Shown piece by piece: positions 6,425-8,201 of a DNA stretch of 8,201 nt; positions within the stretch are counted from its first letter, which is position 1, and the number at the start of each line of letters is the position of its first letter. Source of the stretch: Paucimonas sp. (lineage in GTDB: Bacteria > Pseudomonadota > Gammaproteobacteria > Burkholderiales > Burkholderiaceae_D); contig JAQSWC010000105.1 of assembly GCA_029266815.1 (NCBI GenBank), positions 1 to 8,201 on the forward strand, given 5' to 3'. Below the pieces are notes generated by a model, which saw nothing but the letters and a program-made list of their open reading frames with translations, was not told the origin of the DNA and searched no databases. A program made the position numbers and the translations under genes.

Positions 6425-8200
6425 CTATGCAGAGATCAATGCACGTGCCAATCTCTTGAGTTCGGGAACGCACGAGCCGCAGTTCGTTCCGCATTTAAGT
6501 TTGTCCTGCACAATTTGCATACATTCTGCCGTGCTGCCGCGCATGGATGGATCGATCTTCGATACCGCTTCTTCAATCTCGCTCTCGGACACGTTGAAGC
6601 AATTGCAGACGATGCGCCCGCGCGGCTTGAATCCCTGCGGCGGTTTCGTGCTCGGCACCAGAAGCAGGCGTCCCAGTTGTACCACCGGGTGTTCAGTCGC
6701 AAGAAATTCCTTGAGCCACCCTTCAGCCGATATATCGCCGGCCAGCGCCACGGCGTCCAGCTTGCCGTCGCACAGTCGAATATGACGAGAGTTGCCTCGC
6801 TTCGCATCGTCATACCTCAGCACATCGGCACCATGAATGCCAAACAGTTTTTCGATCTCGGAAAGACAGGTGCTGTCCGCAGCATAATCATCCCCCGCAC
6901 GAAACAGTACGCCCACCCTCCCTCTTCCGAACAAGGTGCAGGAGGCAAACGCAAAGCGCCGCATGTAAGCCCGCAGCGCCGACTGTGTTTCCAGCGCCCT
7001 GGACTCATCGATCCACCCGAATGCAAGAAAGCGCCAGGGCAACTCGGCTTTCAGGATTTTCACCGCCGCATGCTTTAGCTCCGGTTGCTTCGAGCTTGGA
7101 TCGAGCGCAGACAAGGTTAGGGCATTCACGCCGTAACTTCCTTCGCCGCCATGACCGCGGCCCGACACATACTCCTCGCCCCAGTGCATGGCAATAAACG
7201 CCTGGCCAGGCCGGAGCTCCTCACTGGCTGCGGCGGGAAGTATCTGGGAACCGCGCCGGGAAGTGACGTGCACCAGGTCGCCCTCGGCGATCAGGCGGCG
7301 GTTCATGTCCGCTTTCGACAGCATTACGCAGGGCTCGGCTGCATGTGCGAATAACTGGGCCACCGTTCCCGTTCGGCTCATCCCATGCCACTGGTCGCGC
7401 AGGCGGCCGGTGGTAAGGCGGAACGGATAACGCGCATCCACCTGTTCCGCCACCGGCGTATAAGACGTATTGACGAATTTCGCCCGTCCACTGGATGTAG
7501 GAAAGATTCCGTCTTCGTAAAGACGCTTCCTGCCTGTCGCCGCACCTTCCGGAAACGGCCACTGCTGAGGCCCGTGCTCTTCCAGCATCCGGTACGACAA
7601 TCCGGTGATGTCAAGATCCCGCCCGCGCGTCGATTCCCTGTGCTCGTTCCAAATGTCTTCCACGCCTGGAAACGGAAACATCGTTCTTTCTTTACCGACC
7701 AGGGCCTCGTATCTGCGGGCGAAGGCGATCACGATTTCCCAGTCATGTCTGGCTTCAGCAAGCTTTGGCAGTACCGGCTTGAATCGGGTAATGCGGCGCT
7801 CGGAATTGGTGACAGTCCCTTCCTTCTCGCTCCAGGTGGTCGCAGGCAGCAACACGTCTGCATAACCGACCGTGGCAATAGTGGCATAGGCTTCCTGAAC
7901 GATTACCAGTTCAGCTTTTTTCAGGGCCTCGCGAATCAGTTTTTGATCGGGCATCGATTGCGCCGGGTTGGTACACGCAATCCACAAAATCTTTATCTCA
8001 CCCGAGCGCACGGCTTCAAACATTTCCACCGCGCTCTTGCCGGGCTTGGAAGGCACGTCATCGACGCCCCACAGCTTTGCCACCTCCGCACGATGTTCCG
8101 GATTGTTCAAATCACGATGTGCCGAAAGCAGGTTCGCCAGGCCGCCCACTTCCCGCCCACCCATTGCATTCGGCTGACCGGTCAGCGAGAACGGCCCCGC
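6425..8200 (-). CDS. nasA: Assimilatory nitrate reductase catalytic subunit (NasA), N-terminus beyond the window
   Basis: NasA reduces nitrate to nitrite in the cytoplasm for nitrogen assimilation, using a molybdenum bis-MGD cofactor and Fe-S clusters. Here 591 C-terminal residues are visible; the frame stays open to the right edge. The first Met in view (8164-8162) lies inside the conserved GPFSLTGQPNAMGGREVG segment and is not a start. About 300 N-terminal residues, with the [4Fe-4S] cluster and first cofactor domain, are missing. Visible are the molybdopterin oxidoreductase core (CTNPAQSMPD, and LLPATTWSEKEGTVTNSERR) and the MGD-binding C-terminal domain from about 7430 down to 7080 (RLTTGRLRDQWHGMSRTG). 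At the end comes a BFD-like [2Fe-2S] domain, with CNC (6599-6607) and CGTNCGSC (6470-6493). That terminal domain marks NasA rather than periplasmic NapA or formate dehydrogenase. It is read leftward and is convergent with the nagX-like gene, so it is probably the last gene of its operon; nirBD-type genes would be expected to the right. Confidence 0.94.
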   Translation of the reverse strand, partial: AGPFSLTGQPNAMGGREVGGLANLLSAHRDLNNPEHRAEVAKLWGVDDVPSKPGKSAVEMFEAVRSGEIKILWIACTNPAQSMPDQKLIREALKKAELVIVQEAYATIATVGYADVLLPATTWSEKEGTVTNSERRITRFKPVLPKLAEARHDWEIVIAFARRYEALVGKERTMFPFPGVEDIWNEHRESTRGRDLDITGLSYRMLEEHGPQQWPFPEGAATGRKRLYEDGIFPTSSGRAKFVNTSYTPVAEQVDARYPFRLTTGRLRDQWHGMSRTGTVAQLFAHAAEPCVMLSKADMNRRLIAEGDLVHVTSRRGSQILPAAASEELRPGQAFIAMHWGEEYVSGRGHGGEGSYGVNALTLSALDPSSKQPELKHAAVKILKAELPWRFLAFGWIDESRALETQSALRAYMRRFAFASCTLFGRGRVGVLFRAGDDYAADSTCLSEIEKLFGIHGADVLRYDDAKRGNSRHIRLCDGKLDAVALAGDISAEGWLKEFLATEHPVVQLGRLLLVPSTKPPQGFKPRGRIVCNCFNVSESEIEEAVSKIDPSMRGSTAECMQIVQDKLKCGTNCGSCVPELKRLARALISA

Positions 8201-8201
8201 G

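Noticed and set aside
6305..7078. Plus-strand open frame of 257 codons overlapping the end of nasA
   Set aside because: It is antisense to the conserved NasA C-terminal domains, has no visible ribosome binding site and shows no recognisable domain.
8162..8164. ATG at 8164 (minus strand) as the nasA start
   Set aside because: The frame stays open to the window edge and the upstream codons read GPFSLTGQPNA, a conserved internal NasA/NapA segment.

Overview
The window looks like ordinary chromosome of a GC-rich betaproteobacterium, most likely Burkholderiales and perhaps Oxalobacteraceae or a relative. That placement rests on how closely the ParC and ParE sequences resemble that group as I know it, on the tandem parE-parC order, and on a NasA-type assimilatory nitrate reductase. 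No database search was possible. I see no mobile element, CRISPR array, tRNA or rRNA.

Layout, left to right. (1) Positions 1-1679: the 3' nine-tenths or so of parE (topoisomerase IV subunit B), open at the left edge. Near its end it carries an apparent internal deletion of about 40-45 codons plus a frameshift. The C-terminal tail is still readable in another frame at 1602-1679. (2) Positions 1680-1766: a short spacer with a C/G-rich hairpin that resembles a dispersed intergenic repeat. (3) Positions 1767-4079: an intact parC (topoisomerase IV subunit A). (4) Positions 4080-4161: a strong hairpin with no T-tract, then a good ribosome binding site. (5) Positions 4162-5097: a secreted family 16 glycoside hydrolase-like protein with the ExDxE catalytic signature. 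(6) Positions 5156-5180: a textbook intrinsic terminator only 20 bp ahead of the next start codon. (7) Positions 5201-6268: a multi-pass membrane protein of the NagX/HGSNAT-like acyltransferase family (COG4299, DUF5009). (8) Positions 6269-6424: a 156-bp convergent intergenic region with competing hairpins. (9) Positions 6425-8200 on the minus strand: the C-terminal two-thirds of nasA, the assimilatory nitrate reductase catalytic subunit, with its BFD-like [2Fe-2S] domain, open at the right edge.

How the genes work together. ParE and ParC form the A2B2 topoisomerase IV that unlinks daughter chromosomes, so damage to parE would be serious; an assembly or consensus error is at least as likely as a real lesion. 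The hydrolase and the NagX-like protein could both handle carbohydrate at the cell envelope, but the terminator between them argues against a simple operon. nasA belongs to a separate nitrate-assimilation unit transcribed leftward. I found no convincing undescribed system. The best leads are the parE lesion, the terminator-like hairpin directly ahead of the nagX-like start, and the strand-biased hairpin downstream of nasA.
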